A stretch of 64,000 bases of DNA from Augochlora pura (Eukaryota > Arthropoda > Insecta > Hymenoptera > Halictidae). A model generated the notes under the pieces. The model searched no databases and was not told the origin of the DNA. It worked only from the letters and a program-made list of their open reading frames with translations. Every line of letters begins with the position of its first letter. The first letter of the stretch is position 1. The stretch lies in the NCBI RefSeq assembly GCF_028453695.1, contig NC_135777.1, positions 4,299,286 through 4,363,285 of the forward strand, written 5' to 3'. Positions 23,331 to 35,838 of this stretch are shown piece by piece. The position numbers and the translations under genes are program-made.

Positions 23331-26300
23331 CGGGAATCCAGTCGGGATTCCAGTCAGGCTAGAGCTTAGATCAATGTTCCGTTGCTTCTGCGGTTTTTGC
23401 GATTGTTGTTTGTCGGCTGCGTCGTCGATGACGTTCTCGGTGACGACAGGGGACTAGTAACAGGTTTTTAATGAATGGAAGACGCTCGATTATTTTACGG
23501 CGGAGAAATGTACTGGAGAAAATTGGTAGATTATTGATAGGACATTTGTTGAGCTTTGTTTAGCTTTGTTTTTGATAATAGTTGTCCGCTTATTATGTTA
23601 TGTTAAATTGTTGCTAGAGTAATTTATTCATGGATGCAACTGGTGGAGCAAGTATGAAGTTGATTATGAGGTTCCCAGTATTTATCTTCGTCTTCTTAGA
23701 GACTCGTTAAGTGTCAAGTCTTGTGAAGATCCTTTCACTCAAGGTTACTGATCCCTCTGTCTTGATTTTTTATTCAGTGATTTCATAGTCGCCCCCACTC
23801 GTCATACAATTTTTATTCATTTTCAACAATTTTTAGAATTTTTAAAATCTCTACAATTCTTAGAATTATTAGAATTATTACAGTTACTATTTTCGTGTAT
23901 CATTCTCTGTTATAAATTGTAAGTATAGTGCAAGTACAATTAGGACAACACGACTGCTTAGGAAGCATATATTCACAGGATCAATGATGGTTCTAAATAT
24001 ATTTTTATCTTCTCTGATTATCATTTATCTGTTTTGCGGTCTATTTCCAAGCACATCGTAATCAAGAAGATAGCTTTTGCACGTCACTTTCTTACATAGA
24101 ACTATTAACAAACTATACGATCAGAGGAATAAAATATTCCTACAACAGTAATACAGAAATAGAAATATATTGCAACACCTTTAGTTTTAGCTTTCCATAT
24201 AGAGATTATATGAATAATTTAATCCTCTATGAATTGCAGCAATAAAACGAATTTATTATCGGCAAAGTAGTCGGTAAAGAGAATGGAAAATTGTTAACGA
24301 TTATTAACGAACGAACCTAAGTCGGATTCAATATTAGTTGCTAAATTCTTCGCCTAAGTATGCATTGAAATAAAGTGATCTATGAATCTCTCCAACTGAA
24401 TTGATCATCAGTCTGTTTCATTAGAGAAAAACCGTGTTCGTCGTTTCTTTCTATAATTGTGATCGTTCTCTCTCGTATTTCTTGCAACCTTCGATTAAAT
24501 TTCTCTGTTCGCGTACATCTCAAATCCGTCGTTGAGAAATCACGTCACTGATGAAATCGTTTGACAGTAACACTGACATTTGGAGAAGGTGTTGGCGACG
24601 ACCCCCTCGAGAACCGGCTAGTTTAAACAGCCACAGTTAAACAGAATCTCGAAAATCTTAGATTAACAGCTGCATTTTTCTGTTGCACTAAAGTGCATCA
24701 TACTGTTCGTTAGGTCGCTGATCTTCGCGCAAAAATATTCGTACTTGCGTGGGTTGTTGCATAATCTTGAATGGAAATGTTGACTTCGTCGACTAAAACT
24801 GTGTGTTTTTGTTCTTATCACGTCAGAATGTTGCAAGCCTTAGCAATATTCCGATTCTGAAAGATTTTGTTTACAAGGCTAATCAAATACTAAGGACTCA
24901 GAGACGATATTAAAAACTGCTACATTATTTCTCAATATTAATTTTCACCGAATTTTCATACAATTGTCATATGATTTTCATATAATTTTTACGTCATTGA
25001 ATGAGCCATCCGGTTTAAAGCATTAGAATAAATAAATAAATTATCGCAATTAGAATTGGCTCGAAACCGCGCACAGTTGAGCAACAATTGATTCGGTTAA
25101 AAATGTTTTAACCCCTGTTCTCTGAGTCAGTACTACTGACACGTGGATGTAAAAATATTTCGAGCACCGAACGTTCTCCGTACACTAGCTCCATAAACAC
25201 CTGTCCAACAATCGTTGGCGATTATCCTACGTTTTCTTAGGACTGATAATAACGGCTGACTCACACCGTACGCTAATGACAATGCAATTCGGAGCAATTG
25301 GTTTAATGTTCGTCGACTGCGATGATCACTTCGCTCGATGATCAAGAGACTCTGCTAGATCGCCGCGGTCCTTCGATCGTGAGCCGCGAAACGAATCATT
25401 ACGTTTCTAATTATCGACGACTCGATTCGACACAATAATTACGCAATTGCATCGATAATGCCCGCAGGTCGTATTAATTATTCCCGTACAAGCATTATTA
25501 CTTTAATTAAATTTTTCGCTGATTAATGCTTAGTAAATGTTTTAACGAGTATAATATATTAATTGGACCGAGTCAAATGTTAAAGCAATCTTGATTTCTT
25601 TTAAACATTTCATCAGACTGAGTCCAATTAAAGCACACGATTATAATAGTCTAAGTAACGCGATCAGCACCATTGTCCATAATTTTTAATCTCGACGATC
25701 GATCAAAGTGCTTCCAGCGGACACCATTAACAGCTTCTCGCCGGTATAACTGCAATCGTGGCATCCGATTCGATAGAATCGGGAAATTCAATTAATCACA
25801 CAATTACAGAATATCATGATTGAAACATAAATGGCCGATAATATCTTCAATTACGACGTGATTAATAGAGAACATTTTTATTCGATCCAATGACGAACGT
25901 ACTCACGCCACCCGCGATCATCGACGACTAATCGACTGACTGTGACCTAAAAATACCACTGATCGTAGATAAATAGGAAATTATCCAGTCCAATTACGAA
26001 TGCTAATTACGAACATTCGACCCGGATCTGAAAAAAAGAAAACGGTTACCCGCAGAGGCGTCAGGAATTTCCATAAACGATCTATTTATATATATTCGAT
26101 AAAAATTTGCATAGATACGCGCGCTTGCAATCGACCGGAATTCCTCGAAGAAAAAGCTCGGGCAGACAGAACCATCGCAATCGCTTCGTAGATTATTCGT
26201 ATCAGCTCGGAAAAACCAGAAGTCGTTGCAACGACGAAGATAAACGAAAACACCCTGCATCCTGTGGCCGTCACGGGAGGATGAATTAAATGACCGGCGA

Positions 26301-29300
26301 AATCAATGGCGACGCGATAGCCGCATACTCTCGTATCGAACACGTGTGCGTTAAGGTCATCGTCGATGGATCACAGCGGCATTAATCATGCACCGCGACG
26401 GTGGTTATCTTCATCGAACATCATCCCCGAAGCCAAATGATTTTTCTTCGCATTGGTCTTTTGCGACCCGTGCTGACCCCTCCGTCCGCGGATCGATGAC
26501 TAAACAAGGGTCATCGAGCTTGCTGTCTTCAGGGAATTCCGTCTCTTTTTATAGTCCGCGAAGCTACTGGTTATGGCGGTGATATACCGCGTAAAGGTCA
26601 ATCATTAAACTGCGACACAGGAGACTCTATGGATACATGAAAGCGCATCCGTGGCCTCGGACAATCGAACCACGGGGATTATTCATTGTCGTCGATTATC
26701 TACCTTGCTGATTGTGCACTTTCGGTGCGCGTTTCGCGAGGACAAACGTAATCGGAAATAATGTGCTTTAGATGGAGGATTTTTTATGGACCGTTTAAAA
26801 ATCTTTTAATGTCTCAATATCGCGAGGCGAGAGTGGTTGCTATTCGAGTCTTGTTTCGTTAGTCATTTTATGCATCTGAGGCAAGGTTGGACTGTAACTA
26901 AAATGTGTTAGACATTGGTAATGATCCAGTAGTAATAAATTTTTACAGAAGTGTACGATTCCTTTAAGGTATGATTAATCTGAATTTATTGAAAGTAATG
27001 ATCTCTGTATTTGCATTAAAAATTTCTTTACATTTAAAACTTCTTTATATTTAAAACTTCTTTATATTAAAAAGCAATTAAGATTTCAATGAATACAAGT
27101 TTGAAATTGTAACATATTCTCGCTAGAATTTTAACATAGGCGAAGTTTAACATAACTTAAGCGAAGAGGATAAAGTGAACATTAGTCATCGAAATGGTGA
27201 TTAGCATGTAGTTACGTTTATACATTTCCTCCATCTTGCGAAACAGAAGAAAGCATCCATTAAAAAAGTTAATATAATTTTGATTTCGCCATAATTAATT
27301 GTCTGATCGAGTCGAACGTTCAAAAAATGATCTGCAAACGTAGAAAATTATACAGAGATTTGCTAGTTCGCTCACTCTATTATAAGTCGTACTGCACGGA
27401 TGCAGATGGTGACGACGACGTTGAATAATTTCGTAACGACGATCGCAAAAGCTGAATCGAATCGCGAGAAATTCTGCAGTTCAGACGTCGCGAGATGTCG
27501 GCAGCCTTGAAATAGAGTGACAATAAATATCGATCGTCTGAACGCCCCATAATTGCGTATATCGGATGAACACGTGGTTTACGTGGTCGTAGCTGCAAAC
27601 ACGATAAGCATTAGCGAATCAGACAGTGTGTGTCCTGTTTCATGTGGATGCACAAATGCAGTCGCGATTCCATTTTTTTAGAGATTGCGTCTTCTTTTGC
27701 ATAAAATAATAAAAACGAGAACGCTGTGGGAGAGGACACGCCAAAATATTTGTTCATATTTCATCCACCTCGAGGTATTTATAAGATGCTTTGGAATTTT
27801 ATTAGCATAACGCGCTGTGCTCTCATTATCATATCACATTGTATTCTTCCTGTGTTTCATAGCATATTGTATTTCTAGTGTTCTAGTCTTGCAGCGTAGT
27901 TTTAATTCTGTGTGATATATGATCGCAACATAAACAACTTCCATCGCATTCGATTACTTCCTGTATGCATCGTTAGTGCATATAATTGCATCGTTTCCAA
28001 AACATAACAGCCGAGTGCAACATTCTTCTCTGTTAAATAATTTCTTGGTTGCATTTAATCTGTTCAATATTTCATGTCCCATCCATCAACGACAATACAT
28101 TTTTATTGTAATATTCGAAGTGGCATTAAAAATCGATTATCTAAGAGCCTCGAATTTTAAGCTATATAATTTATTAAAATTATAATATATTCACAAAGGA
28201 AGATCGCAGACTGTAACCAGTCCTGACATTTTCGCAGAATCAATGTTACTAACTCTTAACGTGTGGCAGGTTTAGTATTAATAATTCAGACTTATTGTAC
28301 TCTTTGCACGCGTTGATGCGAGGCGTGCCGAACGCCTCCTTTGCTCGTTCAGCCTTATCCCATAAAGAGTCGGACCCCGGCTCTTATATTCGACGTGGGT
28401 TTTCCCAATGGATTCTCTCACACAACCGCAATACATGCTATTCAATCTGCCAAGGTCCGGTGACGTGTTTGTGGCGTCTCCAAGAGCGTCTTCATGTTAC
28501 CGGACGTGCACCGGGACAATGATACTAATTGTTCTTTCCTCCGAACAAAAGAAGTCGAATAGTTCTTGCTGCGCGAAAACGGCCGACGAGTAACAAAATG
28601 GATGACGTCATCGAAATTCGCGACTTTGCTTTCCGAAAAACCATAATCGATGGTCTGTGTATGCTCCATGTCTTCAAAATTAATTTTCTGTTAATTAACG
28701 TAACGCAGTAACATTATTATCAATTCCAAAAATCTATTAACTATTTTCATTCGGCTTCTGTTTGTCGCAATCGAGATAGACAATTTTTATTTCGCATGAC
28801 GATTCTAAAAACCGTCAACCTTGCTCGTAATTTCGCAAGACAATTGGTCGTAAATACCACAGTAGATAAAAAAAGGAAAGATTTTTTTCCTTCTGCATAA
28901 TTTGTTATACAATAATAGTCTCTGTTTGTCAACACGTCGGAATATTTTCCCGGGGGAGCCGTTTGCGGTTTTCGTATCAATTATCGTCGAAGAATTAGCG
29001 GTAATTGCAAACCGCAATCGTCAAACCATGATAATAGGAGCGAGAAGGAAATTTATGAGGTCATGCGTTCGCATGGGAAACAATAATCTGGAGCTGGCGT
29101 CACAGGAAAGTAGTTAATTGAAATCGTTCTCGCAATTATCCATCGCTCGCTCTTATCGACAAATAGATATGTATTATAATTAACGCTTCCGGTATACGAT
29201 CGTTCCTTTCCTCTCTGTTTTTCGTCGGAAGATTTCCGTCATTAACGAACATCTTGCATTTAGGATCGATGTCCCAATTTCCGAGCCTCCTCCCCCCCGA

Positions 29301-30370
29301 ATTAAAAACTTACGGAAACAGAAACGCAGAACACGTTTTCAACGCGTTTTCAATTCGTGTCAACGCGGAAATTGCGACAGGCTCGGAAACTGGGACACCG
29401 ACCCTATTATGTCGGTGAAATTTCTTTGAGATAGCGTTCTCGAAAGCGTCGATACAATAGATCGTCGCGATGTACGTATGCGCATCGCTTTACAGGCCTC
29501 GTTAGGCGGATCTAGAGAGCTGGATCTTGTTTACGAAAAAACGAACGAATAAACGAACTTGACGAGGCTGGAACAAGTTTCGCGATTACAGAAAAATCGA
29601 AGCGTCGATGATACAGGTTCCCGATACCGGCTGCCCGATTCTTCCCGCGTTTTCGAGGTTGCATATTTTCGTGTAGCTTGATTTCTTGCAGCAGTTCTCG
29701 CGCTGTCTGTAATATTTCAATAAAATAATAATTAGATATCGTTAGGGAATCGTGGCTGAGTATTTAGTTATCAGTTGAGTGTAGAAGTAACCATCGGTAG
29801 ACATTGTTAAAATATAGAACGAATAACATATAATGTGGTGAAAACTAGCCGCTGAATTCGTTATTATTAGACTGCGAATTTTATGCATTTATAACAAAAA
29901 TAGATAAATATAAAACAGCGAAGACGAAAGAAAGAGAATATGTATACAAGAGACAGTGATCATTTTTATTCCATTATTGTTTCGCTTCTTCTTTCGTTAA
30001 TGTCTAAAAGTTTCAATAAAAGGCATACTGTTTCGTGACGATAATGACGAAATGTATTATACTTATCTGAACACGCGACGATTGCAAATTCATTAATCGT
30101 CGCGTCTTCGTTAAATGGCCGGTATAGGTTGCGTGATTGGCGAATAAAAGCCGGCATTTTATAGTTGACGTTAAAGTAATAAATTAACAGATACACCTAC
30201 GAGCTAGCAGCGATAAAATGTTGAAACCGGTTTGCCGAAATTTCAAACCTATGTAAATGTAAATTCTGTGAGGTAGTCCGAACCTAGAGCATCCCAAAAT
30301 TCTTCCTTCGTTTCGCTGTTAGAACGAATCTTTAAAACTCTGCAACACCATGTAAAACAGGAATACACAA
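23331..30370. other. Long intergenic or intronic stretch without a supported coding gene
   Basis: No reading frame here has a recognisable domain. Modestly GC-rich patches at 26.0-26.6, 28.3-28.6 and 29.2-29.5 kb have short frames on both strands. The serpin's first coding exon is preceded by a splice acceptor, so part of this stretch is probably its 5' intron, and the serpin promoter may lie within it. Confidence 0.45.
27016..27072. repeat. 17-bp tandem repeat, about 3 units
   Basis: Units of TTTAAAACTTCTTTATA follow each other after a diverged first unit, AAAAATTTCTTTACA. Confidence 0.6.
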
Positions 30371-30375
30371 CGCGT

Positions 30376-30561
30376 GTAATCCGTCATATATTAATTAACA
30401 ATGCGTGTGATCCGTGATCTACTAATTAAAAATGCATAGAGTCCATAGTCTAGTAATTAACAATGAATAGAATCCGTAATCTAGCACCTAACACTGCATA
30501 TAAATGGATGACTATTAATTAGCAATGCATGTAATTCGCAATTTACTAATTAATGATACAC
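30376..30561. repeat. 31-bp tandem repeat, 6 units
   Basis: Units start at 30376, 30407, 30438, 30469, 30500 and 30531, each exactly 31 bases apart. They share a core of ATCCGT-ATCTACTAATTA followed by AATGCAT. The array ends about 110 bases before the serpin start codon, inside its probable 5' untranslated intron. Confidence 0.85.
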
Positions 30562-30660
30562 ATCTAGATTTCTATAATGATAAAAATGTCTATTCTACCG
30601 AAGTCTACTAATTAATAATACACGTCTGAATTTCTATAATAATAAAAGCGTCCATTCTTT
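30546..30660. repeat. 62-bp direct duplication
   Basis: CTAATTAATGATACACATCT (from 30546) and CTAATTAATAATACACGTCT (from 30608) begin two similar copies exactly 62 bases apart. Each continues with TTTCTATAAT-ATAAAA. The second copy runs into the polypyrimidine tract of the serpin splice acceptor. Confidence 0.75.
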
Positions 30661-30672
30661 TTTACAGACACT

Positions 30673-33189
30673 ATGTTCAAGGTGATGCTCCTCGGCCTTC
30701 TGGCCTGCACTTCCGGTCAATTGATCTACCCGGATGAGTTCGAGATGCTGAAGTCCTCGATGCAGCCTCTACCGATATCCACTATTCCTCGTCAATCAAG
30801 ACCTCCTATGAATATGGCTCCTAACAGGAATCCCATGTACTATACGACGACGTTCCCGCCTCCTACTTACACCACGAACGGGAAAGCTGCATCGGCAGTT
30901 TCGGTGCAATATGCAGTAGGCGCATCAAGAGCTCCTCAGGCACCTGCAGCAGAAAATCCTCTTCAAGACTGGGATGAACAAGTAAGCGAATTTACAAACG
31001 TTTCAGATAATAGCGCATTGTTAAAGAAATATTATTAGGTTCGTGTAGTTTACGGCGCGAATTGTTTTCTATTAACCTTTTGTAAAATTATTACAGGTGA
31101 ACAAGATTATCGTGAGAGGTCTGATCAAATTCAGCTTAGACGTCGAACGAGAAATCCACAGAACTAGGGGCACTTCGATGTTCGAGCAACAGGACAACAT
31201 AGTTTTCTCGCCGATCAGTTTGTCGGTAGCCCTGGCGCTCGTCCTTGCTGGTTCTGCCGGCAGAACCTTCAACGAGGTCGCCAGAGTCCTTGGTCTGGAA
31301 TCCGGAGTTGATATTTCAAGGAACTCGGAGATTGTTCACCAAATGTTCGGCATACTGCTCGATCAGCTTCATAGTAATCTGGCGAACTCCGCTGGACCTC
31401 GCTTGGACTTCGCTACAGCCGCATTCGTGCAGGTATGGCGACCTTGACGTATCAATTAAAATATAAAAATTTAACATAAGTAAAAATTGCTACGATTGCA
31501 AATGGTGTCATTAGAAATTTAATTGTTAAACATTAATGAATTTATAATTTTAGGACGACTATCCAATTCTCCAAGAGTTCAAATCGATCAGTCAAGACGT
31601 CTACGGGAATGAAGTGATCGACGTGGACTTCGCTAGAAAAGGAAGGTCGGTGCAGGAGATGATAAACGGGTGGGTGAAGCGGAAGACAAACGGCAAGATC
31701 GATAGCATCCTGAACGATGTACCATCTCCGGAAACCACGCTGATTCTTTTGTCAGCGCTTTACTTCAACGGAGAGTGGAATCAGCACTTCTTGAAAGGAG
31801 CTACTAAGAGGTTCGACTTGTTATCTCTGAAAAATAACGCGTCTCTTGATTAAAATCGAATTGATCCTTACAGTCAAGAAACTTGAAGATTATCGTATCA
31901 TACTAATAAGTTTAATTTTTTATTTATCCAGGAGGCCGTTCTTCATCGAACCAGATCAGACGATCGACGTAGACATGATGTACAATGGCGGTCAGTTCCC
32001 TTTTTATGAAGACAAACAGCTGGGTGTGAAGATCATCGGTCTGCCCTACAAAGGCCAGGAGGTGAATATCGATTAGTAATGAACTGTGGGCGTAATGCAT
32101 TTAGAAACAAAAACTAGTAAAATACAGACCTTTAAAGAATTTGAAAATATTATCGAATTATCTTCAAATCGGTAAAATAATTAAATAACGAAAAAACGCA
32201 GCTTTTTTATAGACTTCCGCGCCTAACTCCGGCATTTCTGTTTCTTCCAGACATCAATGTACATATTGCTGCCAAACACTAGAGGTGCGAAAGCGCTGCG
32301 CGGCTTTCTGAACCAGTTAAAGGTAGATGACATCGAGAATCTGATAGGCAACATGAAGAACGAGACCTGCATCGTCGGGCTGCCAAAGATGAAGCTGTCT
32401 AGCAGTTTGAGCCTGAAGTCGACCTTAGCGAACCTGGGTCTGACCTCCTTATTCGACCCAGCAACGGCAGATCTGAGTCTGATATCGCAGAGTACAAACC
32501 CAGGCACCCAAAGGACACCAGATCCCAGAAGAACGACTCAGACGCCGTCACAAGATCGTCAGACGAACGGTGTGACTGTCGTTCCGCGATTCGGCGACAA
32601 CAACATGGTAAAAAACAACTACTTCGAGTACGAAGACAACCGAGGATACACGGTGGAGCAGTGGTCGACCGGATTTTCCATCAGGAGATCTCGAAAGCCT
32701 CGCGAGTCCGAGACGGCTCGTCTATTCAGGGCCGTAGCTGGCTCGAAGCAAGAAGAAAGCAAGAACGCTTACAGAGTAGAAGGCTCGGAGACTGGAGAGG
32801 CCAAGGTCGTGAATCTCGAGGCGAACAAGTATCGCTTCCAGGCGGAGAGAAGAGCCAGGAGGCAGAGCAGGCCGATCAACGAAGACTTCCTCAACTTCAT
32901 CAAAGATCGTAATTTCCCATCTTACGGCCTCGATAACCTTAGGAACTCGGCAAACCTCGTCAACCCACACATCTTCGCGTCCGATGTGCTCCATAAAGTT
33001 GAGATAGACATCACGGAAACTGGCACCGAAGCTGCAGCCGTGACCGGTGTGATCCTGGAGCGCGATGGCAGCCAGAAAAGACTGCTCGCAAACCGGCCAT
33101 TCCTCTTCATAATCAGAAACGATCGCACCGGTCTCATCCTCTTCTGGGGCACAGTCAATTCGCCCACGCCTAACTATTCTGTGACGTAA
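30673..33189 (+). CDS. Secreted serpin with a long internal insertion, Serpin-28Dc-like
   Basis: Five coding exons: 30673-30981, 31097-31432, 31554-31810, 31932-32061 and 32251-33189. All phases agree, giving 656 residues, against about 380-420 for an ordinary serpin. A signal peptide (MFKVMLLGLLACTSGQ) is followed by a Pro-rich stretch of about 85 residues. The serpin fold starts near IIVRGLIKFSLDVEREI and includes NIVFSPISLSVALALVLAGSAG and LILLSALYFNGEW. After DPATADLSLIS (about 414-423) an insertion of roughly 160 residues, rich in Arg, Gln and Asn, precedes SDVLHKVEIDI. The reactive loop hinge E600-TGTEAAAVT-609 has the small residues of inhibitory serpins, and the C-terminal NRPFLFIIRN and TGLILFWGTV are intact. 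It is therefore probably an active inhibitor of an extracellular protease. The long insertion and N-terminal extension resemble insect Spn28Dc, which acts in melanization and wound response. A splice acceptor 6 bases before the ATG shows a 5' noncoding exon. Confidence 0.95.
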
Positions 33190-34680
33190 TCTGTGAAAGA
33201 CTTCGTGTTTATGATTAAGGTACTCGTCTGCAGAGAAATCTGGCCGTACGAGGTCACGATCCATAATTTTTGAGGGACTCTCTGAACCGAACGTGCCGAT
33301 TTGCAATCTGATATGAACGTCGAGCAACGAGAGATGGGCGGTAGACTGCGGGGTTGATGACAAAGATTAATAGAGATGGTACGTGAAAGGGTAGAAGGAA
33401 TAGCTGGATATCGTATACAGTGGTACCTCGACTGCATCCGACCTGTAAAAGGAAATGTGTGTTTTCCGTTATACAAAGCAATTAATTAAAGTAATAGATC
33501 AAATTTGTATTCATTTATGTAATAGATAACGTTTGATCACTTTTGTCTCTCTCATTTGCGTATCTATTCAAAATTATTACAATTACTATTTGAGAATTAT
33601 AGGTTCGGATAAGCGAGGCTCTGTTGTAGATTATCAAGGCTCCGGGCAATTATGATTTGGTCCAGAAACCTTGACATTGATGCCAGTTATTCGCATAAAG
33701 TCTGCTGGTAACATGTCTGGTCGTCGTTGACACTTTCTACTTACGTAAATGGTAGAAAAATTCGTCACGAGTTTGTACACGTAACTAATAAATAGACTGA
33801 GAATATTTATGGCATTATATCTTCCGCCGTATCGAGAACCGATGCAGAATAGTCTGCAAAACTGGCCTCGATATGGAAGAATTTACCGGACTGTTCTCAA
33901 TCGCGAACGAGTCCTGTATCAGATTGCAGATTGGTGTCTTTTTGGACACTGTGAAACAGTATTAAACATTGAATATTGGTACTTATAAATAGCCCGGTCG
34001 TGACCTCTACTCCTTACTTTTTACTTAATCGATATTATTATGACATTGCATAGCGTCGTGTAGCTTCCAGCATGCTCACATAGATATCTGTTTTCACCGA
34101 CATCTGTAGAGCATGCGGGTGATTATCATAAGGAAATAGAGTTACGTAAAATGATTGAGTAAAACGTTGCCCGTGCAAAACGCGACTGGCAGAGACGCTC
34201 GTGTGTCGACTTATTTGTATCATTTTCCTTGATTCGTCGCCATCGTAGACTCTATACATACTACTGCGGCGTCACGGATCGAGCCATAATCGTTTTATAG
34301 TAGACACGTTTGAATATTCCTAGCAAAACAGTATTTTCGAAACGCTTCAAGCTTCTACGTACAGCATTTAATCCCGCGTGCGATTTAATGTTGCATCATC
34401 GAATGCTAATCTCAGCATTGTCAACATTAAGTTATTAAAAGAATTGTTTTACATAATCGTGATGAATAAACGGTTTCAAAGCGCAACGTTGCATTGCTTG
34501 CTGCTCCGTACGCAGATAGCCACAAGTTTTCATTATTTTCGAGGCAAGATCGTTGAGACTGAAGTGTTCGAACAACGATGATATACTGGATTTCACCATT
34601 GCTATCGACTACAATTATAGGTGATCGTACCTGCGTACATTTTAAAAGAAATCCACTCGGTTTAGATATGTAAATTTCAT
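33190..34680. other. Serpin 3' flank and intergenic DNA
   Basis: The serpin 3' untranslated region starts here. Candidate poly(A) signals are ATTAAA at 33485-33490 and AATAAA at 33787-33792. Short minus frames overlap the last serpin exon and its flank and are unrecognised. I see no further gene. Confidence 0.4.
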
Positions 34681-35838
34681 TCTTTTATTCAAGATATTTT
34701 ACAAGTTATAATACAAAGGCTATAATAACCCGATGCAACAGAAATAAATTGAAGATCTTTGTTCGGACGGCTGTATAACAATTTATAAGACGAATTTTCC
34801 CTCTACATAACTTTTGCAGGACATGTGATCGCAAATCATAAACAAAAATACCACGCAATTCGTTTTACATACAGCGTAAGTACAACCGTCTCGTAATTAA
34901 GTAACCTTGACTATCAGAAATAACAGTTTTTTACAATACACAGAATCTGTTTTTTTTTTTGTAATTTGTAAATTAAAGATTCATCTAATCTATAATCAAC
35001 GTTCTACAATAATCATCGATTATGAAAATATTCGTTCTGTGTATTTCAAGTTTCGATAGTTTAAAACTTTTTTTTATCTTTTACAGGCAATATTCAATAG
35101 TTTTTCAAAGACTTTATATTATTACGACTGTTCGATACGTTTAGGGCGTCATACGCGAAACATCACGATGTCGAGACAATAATTTATTTCGTAATACGAA
35201 ACATAATACGACTGATAGTCGTAAACTTCTCTCTCGAATAAAATCTTTGTTTTATACTTGGAACAAAAAGTATTTGTTACACTTTTCCTCAATTATATTA
35301 TATATTTTTTTTCTTCGCGGTGTTATTATCCTGAACAATCGCAGATGCTCTGGTTAAAAAAAAAAAACAAAATCGTATAAAGCAAAATATGTACCAGACA
35401 TAGGTGCATCTTGTTTCAAGATGAAATAAATAATAATAATAATGTGAAACGCATTTCATTTTACAACGAAACTATGAAAAAGTAATTTATATATAGAAAT
35501 AAATTTCCGAGCAATTTGTACACGATAACATCTCGTCGAATAATACATATATGATTGAAGTCTTTATTTTTGAAATATATTTGAGCAATGTCCAAGCCTG
35601 CTATGTAACTGTTCTAATTTCATAAAAGAAACTGCATTTTATACGTTGTTCATAATACCACTGCGAAGTGTTCACGTACAAACATTGTTCCAAAGAGATC
35701 ACACATAATTTCACGATACTTACGTTAAACACGTACTCTAACCGCATATCACTTTATAATAGCCAAACGCTTTATATCTTTGTAATCAATCTATAACATT
35801 TAATACTTTTTACACGCAAAAAAATTTGTTCTTTCGAC
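34681..35838 (-). other. Probable 3' untranslated region of GTPBP2
   Basis: The AT-rich sequence carries AATAAA signals on the minus strand at 35563-35568, 35183-35188 and 34684-34689, 270 to 1150 bases after the stop. It includes runs of T and A near 34952-34960 and 35357-35366. Which signal is used cannot be told from sequence. Confidence 0.4.

Noticed and set aside
32661..33481. Minus- and plus-strand frames of 83-213 codons overlapping the last serpin exon and its 3' flank
   Set aside because: They are other-frame readings of the GC-richer serpin exon. None has a domain, while the serpin frame is clearly conserved.
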